A stretch of 64,000 nt of DNA from Streptomyces sp. 1-11. GTDB taxonomy: Bacteria > Actinomycetota > Actinomycetes > Streptomycetales > Streptomycetaceae. The stretch lies in assembly GCF_007176755.1 (NCBI RefSeq), contig NZ_BJTV01000008.1:124001-188000 (forward strand). The letters run 5' to 3'. Both the position numbers and the translations under genes were made by a program. The notes under the pieces were generated by a model that worked only from the letters and a program-made list of their open reading frames with translations, did not search any database and was not told the DNA's origin. Below, in pieces: positions 1 through 7,581 of the stretch; the stretch's first letter is position 1, and every line of letters begins with the position of its first letter.

Positions 1-1
1 T

Positions 2-187
2 GTGCCGAGCCGCGCCCACTCGCACGACCTCGCGGCGATGTTCGGGTACTTCGGCACCACCGGCCTCGACGTCGACGTCGCCGCCCTGCGCCGGGCCCAC
101 CCCGAGGTCGGCCGGCACACCTTCGCCGACTGGGCGGCGGCCCAGGACTGGCCGGCCCTGCTCGCCGCGGCGCCCCGGCGCCGATGA
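2..187 (+). CDS. C-terminal end of an NmrA/NAD(P)-binding-type protein (cut by window edge)
   Basis: Only the last 61 residues are present, and the reading frame runs in from the left edge. The segment reads as the tail of an NmrA-like or atypical short-chain dehydrogenase: a helix with DLAAMFGYF, a 'LRRAHPEV' stretch, then 'TFADWAAAQDW', a pattern common at the end of NmrA-family proteins. The GTG at position 2 is probably internal. The catalytic and nucleotide-binding parts lie outside the window, so the function cannot be tested here. The next gene is convergent. Confidence 0.45.
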   Translation: MPSRAHSHDLAAMFGYFGTTGLDVDVAALRRAHPEVGRHTFADWAAAQDWPALLAAAPRRR

Positions 188-196
188 GCGGGGCCC

Positions 197-988
197 TCAC
201 TCCTCGTGGGACGGCATCCAGTGGTGCTCGCAGAACCAGCGGCCGAACAGCGCGCCCCCGTACACCACGAAGCCCACCCCGATCAGCCATGACTCGACCA
301 CCAGCACCGTCCCCACCGCCCCGTAGTTCAGCGCGTTGGTGACGATGAGCGGGGTGAACACCAGGTGCGAGAAGGCGCGCAGCCCGGCCAGGCCGACCAC
401 GGTGCCGATCGCGCCCGGCAGCAGGCGGCGCCAGGTGACCTGGCCGCCCAGCAGGAACCGCTGGCCCCACCAGAAGAACAGCACCCCGCTCAGCACGGAC
501 GTCAGGACCCGTGGCGCCCCGTGCAGCGCGGGCCGGGTCTGCACCTCCTGGTAGAGGTAGCCGGTCATCACCACGAGCCAGGTCGCCTGCCGCCAGACCC
601 GGTGCCAGGGGCCGGACGCGAGACTCCAGATCCGCTCGTAGCCGTTCTGCACGCTGCCGGCGAACGACACCCCGAACACCGCGAGCAGCACCAGGCTCAG
701 CACGCTGGTGGTGCCGATGACCTTGCGCGGCGGACTGATGATGCCGGTGAGCGCGTCGGCGGACGGCCCGGACAGTCCCATGCCGTCGGTGAGCCACGAC
801 GCGAAGCCGCCCCGGACCAGCGGATCGCCGGCGGCGACCACGATCAGCAGCGGGGCGAGCGTCACCAGGGCCAGCGTGGCGAACCCCATCGCCCGGTGCA
901 TCAGCTCCAGATCCCGCCCGCGCCGGAACAGCGCGTGCACGCCGAGCCACTCCCAAGCGCGGTGGAGGCCGCGCCGCCACTGCCTCAC
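197..988 (-). CDS. YihY/BrkB-family inner-membrane protein
   Basis: A 263-residue polytopic protein with about six hydrophobic segments (around residues 37-55, 95-115, 137-150, 165-183, 193-215 and 225-250), matching the YihY/UPF0761 (formerly 'ribonuclease BN') membrane family. These proteins sit in the cytoplasmic membrane; their role is uncertain and the old RNase BN label is not reliable. The GTG start is preceded by a good GGGAGGG ribosome site 4 nt upstream. The N terminus is basic and the C terminus ends in a charged, His-containing tail. It is convergent with the clipped gene to its left. Confidence 0.8.
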   Translation of the reverse strand: MRQWRRGLHRAWEWLGVHALFRRGRDLELMHRAMGFATLALVTLAPLLIVVAAGDPLVRGGFASWLTDGMGLSGPSADALTGIISPPRKVIGTTSVLSLVLLAVFGVSFAGSVQNGYERIWSLASGPWHRVWRQATWLVVMTGYLYQEVQTRPALHGAPRVLTSVLSGVLFFWWGQRFLLGGQVTWRRLLPGAIGTVVGLAGLRAFSHLVFTPLIVTNALNYGAVGTVLVVESWLIGVGFVVYGGALFGRWFCEHHWMPSHEE

Positions 989-1226
989 GGGTCCCTCCCG
1001 TGCTCGCGCACCCGGGCTCTCCGCCGTCCGGCGGCGCTGCGCCGGCTCTCGGCGGACGGCACCTGCCGAGCCCCTGGTCTGCCATGATCCGACGGAACGA
1101 GCCGGTCCGCACGGTCCCCGTCCGGCGGGCTGCCGCCCGGCTCCGGCTGGGGGGTCCCCGCCGCGTACGCGAGTACACCCGGCGGGGCGGTGCCGGGAGG
1201 TGCGGGTCCCGCCCGGCCGGGGACCG

Positions 1227-1877
1227 TCACGGGGCGGTGGGCGGCCCCGTCTCGCGGACCGTGGTGGTCACGCGGACGAGGGACGGGCGGCGGGGCGTGG
1301 AGCCGAAACCGAAGCGCACGGGTGGTGCGACCGGCGCGAGCGCACCGAGGTCCCGTCCCTCGAAGGTGGCCGTCGCCGCGGTCAGGGCCCGCAGATCACG
1401 CGCCCCGTACCATTCGCGCCTGCCCCCGCCGGCGCTTCCGCGTGTGCGCACGCCCAGCAGCAGGCGGGCGAGCGGATCCGTCACGGCGGTCCAGGCCGGC
1501 GACGCAGCCAGGGCGCCGGGTACGGCCCTGAGCAGCAGACCCGTCGCACCGCGCCGCCCGATGGTGAGCTCCATCCGGAGCAGCGGCTCCGCCGCCACGG
1601 TCCAGCGGCGGTCGTCGGTACGCACCCGTACGGGCACGACCCGCACCTCGTCGAAGGTGTAGGTGCTGCCGATGAACCGGGCCGTCTCCGGGGTGGGTGC
1701 CAGCAGCAGGCGGTGCCCGTCGGCCCGTTCGAGCATCACGTCGCTGAACGGGCCGAAGGGCGAGCGGAGCCAGTGCCCCAGCACCAGTCGGGTGCCGGAC
1801 GACGTCCCGGCTCCCGCGATCCAGCCGTCGAAGCGGAGCGGAGCGGGCCGGGCCCGCGACCGGGCGCGGCCGCTCAT
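1227..1877 (-). CDS. Conserved actinomycete hypothetical protein
   Basis: A 216-residue soluble protein with no signal peptide or membrane segment. It reads as beta-rich ('FDGWIAGAGTSSGTRLVLGHW', 'RLLLAPTPETARFIGSTYTFDEV') with many Arg and Thr residues. I do not recognise a catalytic motif. The ATG start is at 1877. It lies 53 nt downstream of the cyclophilin gene on the same strand and could be co-transcribed with it. Codon use is normal for the window, so I believe it is a real gene, but no function can be assigned. Confidence 0.7.
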   Translation of the reverse strand: MSGRARSRARPAPLRFDGWIAGAGTSSGTRLVLGHWLRSPFGPFSDVMLERADGHRLLLAPTPETARFIGSTYTFDEVRVVPVRVRTDDRRWTVAAEPLLRMELTIGRRGATGLLLRAVPGALAASPAWTAVTDPLARLLLGVRTRGSAGGGRREWYGARDLRALTAATATFEGRDLGALAPVAPPVRFGFGSTPRRPSLVRVTTTVRETGPPTAP

Positions 1878-1930
1878 CGGCCGGGGCCGGACGGGGGCGG
1901 TGTCACCGGCGTGTCCGCCCGGGGCGCTTG

Positions 1931-2422
1931 TCAGACCGTTCCGCTCTCGGCGATCGTGACCTTCGCGCTCGGCGTGCCGCTGCGGCTGCCCAGCCCCTCG
2001 ATGCGCTTCACCAGGTCCTGGCCCTCGACGACCTCGCCGAAGACGACGTGCTTGCCGTCGAGCCAGTCGGTGACGATCGTCGTGACGAAGAACTGCGAAC
2101 CGTTGGTGTTCCGGCCCGCGTTCGCCATGCTCAGCAGGTAAGGACGGTCGTGCTTGAGGTTGAAGTTCTCGTCCTCGAACTTCTCGCCGTAGATGCTCTT
2201 GCCGCCGGTGCCGTTGCCCCGGGTGAAGTCGCCGCCCTGCAGCATGAACTGCGGGATGATGCGGTGGAAGGAGGAACCGGCGTAACCGAAACCGTTCTGG
2301 CCGGTGGCCAGCTCGCGGAAGTTCCTGGTGGTCTTGGGGACCACGTCGTCGAACAGCTTGAAGACGATCCGGCCGGCCGGCTCGTCGTTGATCGTGATGT
2401 CGAAGTACACGTTGTCACTCAT
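1931..2422 (-). CDS. Peptidyl-prolyl cis-trans isomerase, cyclophilin type
   Basis: A 163-residue single-domain cyclophilin without signal peptide, so cytoplasmic. It catalyses cis-trans isomerisation of X-Pro bonds during folding. Signature residues are visible: 'FHRIIPQFMLQGGDFT' with the catalytic Arg, 'NTNGSQFFVTT', and 'DWLDGKHVVFG' with the cyclosporin-binding-type Trp. I chose the ATG at 2422 because it gives the usual N terminus (MSDNVYFDITIN); a longer frame upstream encodes only low-complexity Arg-rich sequence. Confidence 0.95.
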   Translation of the reverse strand: MSDNVYFDITINDEPAGRIVFKLFDDVVPKTTRNFRELATGQNGFGYAGSSFHRIIPQFMLQGGDFTRGNGTGGKSIYGEKFEDENFNLKHDRPYLLSMANAGRNTNGSQFFVTTIVTDWLDGKHVVFGEVVEGQDLVKRIEGLGSRSGTPSAKVTIAESGTV

Positions 2423-2606
2423 GGCGATCAACCTACCGTCGAGCGGCGCCCCGGCGCGCAGAAGGGTCCGCCTGGACGCCCGGTGTCCTCGCCGGCGTCC
2501 GCGGCGACACGGACCTCCGGCCTCATGACGAACCCTACCCGAACGCGTGCCCCCCGGCCGCGCCACCTCACCCTGGCCCCGCCCCCGGCCCCCGCGCGCC
2601 GGGGTC

Positions 2607-4406
2607 CTACGGGTACGACACCACCGTGGACGGCGTCGTCGACGTGCCCGAGGTCGGGGCCCCCGTCTCGTTGATCACGTGCTCGTACTGCCCGTTGCCG
2701 CCGAGCGAGACCACCAGCAGGTCGTGGAACCTGACGCCGGGACGGTTCGGCGCGGAGAAGCCGTGGTGCTGGACGATGCCCGGGTCGACGTTGTAGTAGC
2801 AGTAGCTGCCCAGGCCCCAGCCCTCGTGTGCGGTGACGTGGTCGCCGACCTTGTAGGCCGCGTATCCCTTGACGGCGCCGTTCTGCACGGCGGCCTGGTT
2901 CGGGGCGTCGTACGCCTTCTCGTTCTGGAAGAAGATCGTGCGGCCCCGCTGGCCGTTCCACTGCACGTCGTACTTGTTGAAGTGCTCCACGAACAGGCCG
3001 GTGCAGAGCACGTCGTCGCCGTTGACCACCACCCCGTAGTCGGCCCGGTTGGTCTCCCAGCCGACGCCGGTGCCGTGGTCCGCGCGCCACACCCAGGTGT
3101 GGTCGACGATGGTGTGCCTGCTGTTGATCACCATGCTGGTGGTCGCCTTGCCGGCGCCCGCGCCGCCGATGCGCACGAAGACGTCCTGCACGGTGGTCGG
3201 ATTGGCCGAGTGGTCCTTGGCGGCGCCCGCCGGGCCTATCTCCAGCAGGGTGCGGGAGTTGACCGGTCCCGCGTCGACGAGGAAGCCGGCGAGCCGCACG
3301 CCGTCGACGTCGGCGACCCTCACCGCCGTGGCCCCGTTGTCGGGCACCAGGGTGGCGTAACCCAGGCCCAGCACCACGGTGTTGGGGCGGTCGACCTGGA
3401 TCGGCCGGTCCACGTGGTAGACGCCCGGCGTGAGCAGCAGGTGCAGGCCCTGCGCGAGCGCCTGGTTGAGGGTGGCCGCGCTGACGCCCGGCTTGGCCAC
3501 GTAGAACCGGGACAGCGGCAGGGACGTGCCCCTCGGCGTGCCGCCGCCCCAGCTCACCCCGCGGGCGTTGGTGCGCTTCTCCGGCAGGAAGACCCGGAAC
3601 TCGCCGCCGGCGACGTACAGGAACGGCTTCTCGCGGGAGACCGGGGTGGTGTCCAGCGTGGTGTACACCGGGTCGGGGAAGCCCTGTGCCGGGGCGCCCT
3701 GGACACCCGAGAACACCATGTTCCACACGCCGTTGAGCCAGCCGCCGACGACGCTGTCCCGGGTGTACCACTGCTGCTGCGAGTAGGGCCCCACCTGGCC
3801 GTCGATCCGGCTGTCGGCGATGTAGCCGCCGCTCGCCCAGCCGTAGCCGGACGGCGCCAGGTTCAGCCCGCCCCGTACGTGCATCCGGCGGAACGGCGCC
3901 GCCTGGGCGACGGCCCACCGGTTGGTGCCGTTCGCGGGGACGAGGGCGAGGTTCTCCGCCGAACGCCAGAAGTTCTGCGTCGCGTTGCCGTCGAACCAGC
4001 CGGCGTCGACCGTGACGTCGCCGTTGATGGTCGTGTCGTCGGGGGAGAGGCCGAGGCCCGCGACGGAGGTGTAGAAGCCGATCTGGGCGTTCAGGCCGTG
4101 GTACGTGCCGGGCTTGAACAGCAGCGCGTAGCGGCCGTCGCCGAACTGGGCCGACTCCTGCTTCGCGAAGACCTCGTCGAGCTTGGCCTGGATGCCGGGC
4201 GTCGCCGGGTCGAAGACGAGCACGTTCGGACCGAGGTCGCCGCCGCCGGGGAGGGCGCGCTGGGACCGGCGCCGGCGGGTGGCGGCGCCGGCCGGGGCGG
4301 CCGCACCGGCCAGCACGGGCACGGCCGCCGCCGCGGCGCCGAGCACGGCCCGGCGGCCGACCGGAGAGGACGGGGAGGCGGGGGAGGAAGGGGTGGCGGG
4401 GGGCAT
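2607..4406 (-). CDS. Secreted GH55 exo-beta-1,3-glucanase (laminarinase)
   Basis: A 599-residue secreted glycoside hydrolase. After 'GRRAVLGAAAAAVPVLAGAAAPAGA', a Tat-like signal (RR followed by a hydrophobic core), it has the two-lobed beta-helix of family GH55. From memory it is closely similar throughout to the structurally characterised Streptomyces enzyme SacteLam55A, which releases glucose from the non-reducing end of laminarin. The two acidic active-site residues of that enzyme (Glu480 and Glu502, 22 apart) match E474 in 'LFVEHFNKYD' and E496 in 'FFQNEKAYD' here. Automatic annotations sometimes call this family 'adenylyl cyclase' or 'pectate lyase-like'; that should not be followed. 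The ATG at 4406 has an AGGAG ribosome site. A LacI-type operator lies at about -42 to -55. Confidence 0.93.
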   Translation of the reverse strand: MPPATPSSPASPSSPVGRRAVLGAAAAAVPVLAGAAAPAGAATRRRRSQRALPGGGDLGPNVLVFDPATPGIQAKLDEVFAKQESAQFGDGRYALLFKPGTYHGLNAQIGFYTSVAGLGLSPDDTTINGDVTVDAGWFDGNATQNFWRSAENLALVPANGTNRWAVAQAAPFRRMHVRGGLNLAPSGYGWASGGYIADSRIDGQVGPYSQQQWYTRDSVVGGWLNGVWNMVFSGVQGAPAQGFPDPVYTTLDTTPVSREKPFLYVAGGEFRVFLPEKRTNARGVSWGGGTPRGTSLPLSRFYVAKPGVSAATLNQALAQGLHLLLTPGVYHVDRPIQVDRPNTVVLGLGYATLVPDNGATAVRVADVDGVRLAGFLVDAGPVNSRTLLEIGPAGAAKDHSANPTTVQDVFVRIGGAGAGKATTSMVINSRHTIVDHTWVWRADHGTGVGWETNRADYGVVVNGDDVLCTGLFVEHFNKYDVQWNGQRGRTIFFQNEKAYDAPNQAAVQNGAVKGYAAYKVGDHVTAHEGWGLGSYCYYNVDPGIVQHHGFSAPNRPGVRFHDLLVVSLGGNGQYEHVINETGAPTSGTSTTPSTVVSYP

Positions 4407-4447
4407 GCGCGGCTCTCCTGGTTCAGAAAGTGAACGAAGCGGGGCTT

Positions 4448-4461
4448 GGGAGCGCTCTCTC
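4448..4461. promoter_or_regulatory. LacI-family operator O1, before the GH55 gene
   Basis: GGGAGCGCTCTCTC with the palindromic core GAGCGCTC at 4450-4457. The left half resembles a CebR-type GGGAGC arm and the right half matches the GCTCTC arm of the other sites in this window. It lies just downstream of the proposed minus-strand promoter, where a bound repressor would block transcription. Confidence 0.75.
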
Positions 4462-4469
4462 GACGTTGG

Positions 4470-4498
4470 ATGCTTCATTGGCGTGAACGGTGCGTCAA
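4470..4498 (-). promoter_or_regulatory. Putative promoter of the GH55 gene
   Basis: On the minus strand a TTGACG (-35; 4498-4493), a 17-nt spacer and AAGCAT (-10; 4475-4470). The predicted start of transcription is near 4463, so operator O1 begins within a few bases downstream. The -35 is good and the -10 is weak. Confidence 0.5.
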
Positions 4499-4605
4499 GA
4501 GTTGTGACGGGATTTCCCCGCAAGGCCTCTGAGTGACCGTCACATGCCGACCCCTGCCTTCGAGAAGTGAGCGAAGGCCTGGCGCTGATCCTTTGGCCGG
4601 TTCCC

Positions 4606-4634
4606 TTGACACCTTCCCCCGCCGCCCCAACACT
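4606..4634 (+). promoter_or_regulatory. Putative promoter of the DUF1996-glycosidase operon
   Basis: TTGACA (-35; 4606-4611), a 17-nt spacer and AACACT (-10; 4629-4634), a good match to a housekeeping Streptomyces promoter. Transcription would start near 4641, placing operator O2 over the first transcribed bases. The layout mirrors the GH55 promoter on the other strand. Confidence 0.65.
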
Positions 4635-4642
4635 CCAGCGAT

Positions 4643-4658
4643 GGGAGAGCGCTCTCCC
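4643..4658. promoter_or_regulatory. LacI-family operator O2, perfect 16-bp palindrome
   Basis: GGGAGAGCGCTCTCCC is a perfect palindrome with a central CG, the hallmark of LacI/GalR-family sites. It overlaps the predicted transcription start of the DUF1996 gene and ends 43 nt before its ATG. The likely ligand-responsive repressor is the LacI protein encoded at 10104-11144. Confidence 0.85.
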
Positions 4659-4701
4659 GCTCCGCACGGCCTCAGCCCCCACCTCCCTCCGAGGAGCCCG
4701 C

Positions 4702-5769
4702 ATGTCACGGAGATCGAAGATCCTCTCGGGCGCGCTCGTCACCTCCGCCCTGCTGCTGACCCCGCTCGGACTGAGCGGCGTCGCCGCGTCGTCCACGCCG
4801 TCCGCGGCCGGCGTCCACACCGGCCACACCATGGCGCTGTCCACCGCCTCCTCGCCCGAGGACCCCGACGGCGACGGCTACATCCCCGCCGACCCGCCGG
4901 TCACCGGCGTCACCCCGTCGACGCAGAACCCGCCGCACCGCTACTTCCACGAGTTCCAGGCCAACTGCGCGGTCAGCCACACCCGGCCCGACGACCCGAT
5001 CGTCTATCCGCAGCAGCCCGGCAAGTCCCACGACCACACCTTCATGGGCAACACCACCACGAACGCCGGCAGCACGACCGCGACCCTGAGCGCGGGCGGC
5101 ACCACCTGCACGGCCCCCGGCGACCTCTCCGGGTACTGGATGCCCACCCTCTACAACGGGGACAAGCCCGTCCTGCCGGTCGGCCCGCAGGTCATCTACT
5201 ACAAGGCCGGCGTCACCGACTACACCAGTGTCCGGCCCTTCCCCAAGGGGCTGCGGTTCGTCGTCGGCAGCCCCGTGCAGAGCGCCGACGAGTTCCGCCA
5301 CCACCCGGGCTTCGTCGAGGGCTGGGAGTGCGGCGACAGCTTCTTCAACACCGAGTTCCCGGCGAACTGCCCAGCCCGCCCCGACGTCCAGCTCAACATC
5401 CGCTTCCAGGCGCCCAGTTGCTGGGACGGCCGGTACCTGGACACCCCCGACCACAAGAGCCACATGGCCTACCCGGTGGTGAAGCCCGGCACGAACGACA
5501 ACGTCTGCCCCGCCGACCACCCGGTGGCGCTGCCGATGATCGAGTTCAAGATGGCGTTCCCGGTCAACGGAGACATGTCGAAGGTGCGGCTGGCCAGCGG
5601 GCCGGGCCACAGCTTCCACTACGACTTCTTCAACGCCTGGGACGACCGCACGCTCAAGGCGCTGGTCGACCACTGCGTCGTCGGCGGACTCCAGTGCGAC
5701 GCCCGCGGCTACGACGAGACGCACCCTGAAGCGGGCGCGGCCCTCGGCGCCGACTACCGCCTTCCCTAG
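4702..5769 (+). CDS. Secreted DUF1996 protein in the glucan locus
   Basis: A 355-residue exported protein: a signal peptide (MSRRSKILSGALVTSALLL, Ala-rich cleavage region near residue 30), a short acidic linker, then one DUF1996 domain covering most of the chain. Family marks are visible: 'FHEFQANCAVSHTRPDDPIVYP', 'SHDHTFMGN', 'GYWMPTLY', 'CWDGRYLDTPDHKSHMAYP' and 'GHSFHYDFFNAWD'. Conserved His and Asp residues suggest a metal or catalytic site, but the activity of DUF1996 is not established to my knowledge. DUF1996 proteins also occur in fungi. The shared operator and the 26-nt gap to the following glycosidase argue for a role in beta-glucan or fungal-wall breakdown. GAGGAG precedes the ATG by 5 nt. 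Confidence 0.88.
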   Translation: MSRRSKILSGALVTSALLLTPLGLSGVAASSTPSAAGVHTGHTMALSTASSPEDPDGDGYIPADPPVTGVTPSTQNPPHRYFHEFQANCAVSHTRPDDPIVYPQQPGKSHDHTFMGNTTTNAGSTTATLSAGGTTCTAPGDLSGYWMPTLYNGDKPVLPVGPQVIYYKAGVTDYTSVRPFPKGLRFVVGSPVQSADEFRHHPGFVEGWECGDSFFNTEFPANCPARPDVQLNIRFQAPSCWDGRYLDTPDHKSHMAYPVVKPGTNDNVCPADHPVALPMIEFKMAFPVNGDMSKVRLASGPGHSFHYDFFNAWDDRTLKALVDHCVVGGLQCDARGYDETHPEAGAALGADYRLP

Positions 5770-5795
5770 CCCCCACACCGGAAGACCCCACCACC

Positions 5796-7550
5796 ATGAC
5801 CCCACCACCCCGCACCCGCGCGCGCCGGCTCGCCGCGCCCCTCACCGCCGGCGTGCTGGCCGCCGGCGCCCTCACCGCCCTGCCCGCCGCGCAGGCCCAC
5901 GCGGCCGGCAGCGTCGTCAAGGTGACAGGCGGCCAGGGCGACTGGCAACTGACCGTGGACGGAAAGCCCTACCAGGTCAAGGGCCTGACCTGGGGGCCGT
6001 CCATCGCCGACGCCGACCGGTACCTGCCCGACCTGAGGTCCATGGGCGTCAACACCATCCGCACCTGGGGGACCGACGCCGGCAGCAAGCCGCTGTTCGA
6101 CTCGGCGGCCGCGCACGGCATCAAGGTCATCGCCGGGTTCTGGCTGCAGCCGGGCGGCGGACCGGGCAGCGGCGGCTGCGTCAACTACCTGACCGACACC
6201 GCCTACAAGAACCAGATGCTCGACGAGTTCCCCAAGTGGGCGCAGACCTACAAGGACAACCCCGGCGTCCTCATGTGGGACGTCGGCAACGAGTCGGTGC
6301 TCGGACTGCAGAACTGCTACAGCGGGACCGAGCTGGAACGCCAGCGCGACGCCTACACCGCCTTCGTGAACGACGTGGCGAAGCGGATCCACGCCGTCGA
6401 CCCGGCTCACCCGGTCACCTCCACCGACGCCTGGGTCGGCGCCTGGCCGTACTTCAAGAGGAACGCGCCCGACCTCGACCTGTACGCCGTCAACTCCTAC
6501 AACGCCGTGTGCGACGTGAAGTCCGCCTGGGAGCAGGGCGGTTACAGCAAGCCGTACATCGTCACCGAGACCGGTCCGGCCGGTGAGTGGGAGGTGCCCG
6601 ACGACGCGAACGGCGTGCCCCTGGAGCCCGGCGACCGGGCCAAGGCCGACGGGTACACCCGGGCCTGGGACTGCGTCACGGGACACCGGGGAGTCGCCCT
6701 CGGCGCCACCATGTTCCACTACGGCACCGAGTACGACTTCGGCGGCATCTGGTTCAACCTGCTGCCCGCCGGCCAGCGGCGGCTGTCGTACTACGCGGTG
6801 AAGAAGGCCTACGGCGGTGACACCTCCCACGACAACACCCCGCCGTTGGTCTCCGCGTTCACCGTCGAGGGCGACGCCGGCCGGGTGCCGGCGGGCCGGG
6901 ACCTGACCCTCGCCGTGCGGGCCGCCGACCCGGACGGGGACCCGCTCTCCTACGAGGTGCTGGACAACAGCATGTACGTCGACAAGAGCAAGGAGCTCAC
7001 CCCGCTGCCCTTCACCGACCTCGGCGGCGGCCGCCTCAGGGTCACCGCGCCGGACCGGCCCGGCGTCTGGAAGATGTACGTCAAGGTGACCGACGGCCAC
7101 GGCAACGTCGGGGTCGAGACCCGGTCCGTACGCGTCGTGCCGCCCACCCCGGACGGCACGAACCTCGCCCTCGGCAAGCCCGCCACCGCCTCCTCCTACC
7201 AGACGGGTTACGGGGACTGCCCGTGCCCGGCCGGCAACGCGGTCGACGGCGACCAGAAGACCCGGTGGGCCGGCGACTGGAGCGATCCGCAGTGGATCCA
7301 GGTCGATCTCGGCGCCCGCACCGCCTTCCGGCACGTGCAGTTGCTCTGGGAGGCCTCGTACGCCAAGGCGTACACCGTGCGGACCTCGGACGACGGGCAG
7401 AACTGGCGCACCGTGCGCACCGTGACGGACGGCGACGGCGGCGTGGACGACCTCGACGTCACCGGAACCGGCCGCTACGTCCGCGTCGAGGGCACGGCGC
7501 GCGGCACCGGCTGGGGCTACTCGCTGTACGAGTTCGGCGTCTACGGCTGA
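5796..7550 (+). CDS. Secreted clan GH-A glycosidase with C-terminal F5/8-type (CBM32-like) module
   Basis: A 584-residue exported protein. A signal peptide (to about residue 37, AQAHA-AG) is followed by a (beta/alpha)8 glycosidase domain at about 40-345, a Fn3/Big-like linker domain at about 350-450 ('LTLAVRAADPDGDPLSYEV'), and a discoidin/F5/8 type C module at about 455-584 ('NLALGKPATASSYQ', 'IQVDLG'). In the catalytic domain E166 ('DVGNES') fits the acid/base and E258 ('IVTETGPAGE') the nucleophile of clan GH-A. It resembles GH5/GH2-TIM-like enzymes more than GH72. Substrate is not certain; the neighbourhood points to beta-1,3-glucan, with the terminal module probably binding sugar. It sits 26 nt after the DUF1996 gene. 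Confidence 0.82.
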   Translation: MTPPPRTRARRLAAPLTAGVLAAGALTALPAAQAHAAGSVVKVTGGQGDWQLTVDGKPYQVKGLTWGPSIADADRYLPDLRSMGVNTIRTWGTDAGSKPLFDSAAAHGIKVIAGFWLQPGGGPGSGGCVNYLTDTAYKNQMLDEFPKWAQTYKDNPGVLMWDVGNESVLGLQNCYSGTELERQRDAYTAFVNDVAKRIHAVDPAHPVTSTDAWVGAWPYFKRNAPDLDLYAVNSYNAVCDVKSAWEQGGYSKPYIVTETGPAGEWEVPDDANGVPLEPGDRAKADGYTRAWDCVTGHRGVALGATMFHYGTEYDFGGIWFNLLPAGQRRLSYYAVKKAYGGDTSHDNTPPLVSAFTVEGDAGRVPAGRDLTLAVRAADPDGDPLSYEVLDNSMYVDKSKELTPLPFTDLGGGRLRVTAPDRPGVWKMYVKVTDGHGNVGVETRSVRVVPPTPDGTNLALGKPATASSYQTGYGDCPCPAGNAVDGDQKTRWAGDWSDPQWIQVDLGARTAFRHVQLLWEASYAKAYTVRTSDDGQNWRTVRTVTDGDGGVDDLDVTGTGRYVRVEGTARGTGWGYSLYEFGVYG

Positions 7551-7581
7551 CCGCGACGGTCGGCGGCACGAAGGGGTGAGG

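Noticed and set aside
985..1230. Minus-strand 81-codon frame between the YihY and hypothetical genes
   Set aside because: Pro/Gly/Arg-rich with no ribosome site; it overlaps the leader of the YihY gene and looks like a shadow frame.
4407..4844. N-terminal extension of the GH55 frame
   Set aside because: The extension crosses the promoter and both operators and has no ribosome site; the ATG at 4406 has AGGAG and starts a signal peptide.
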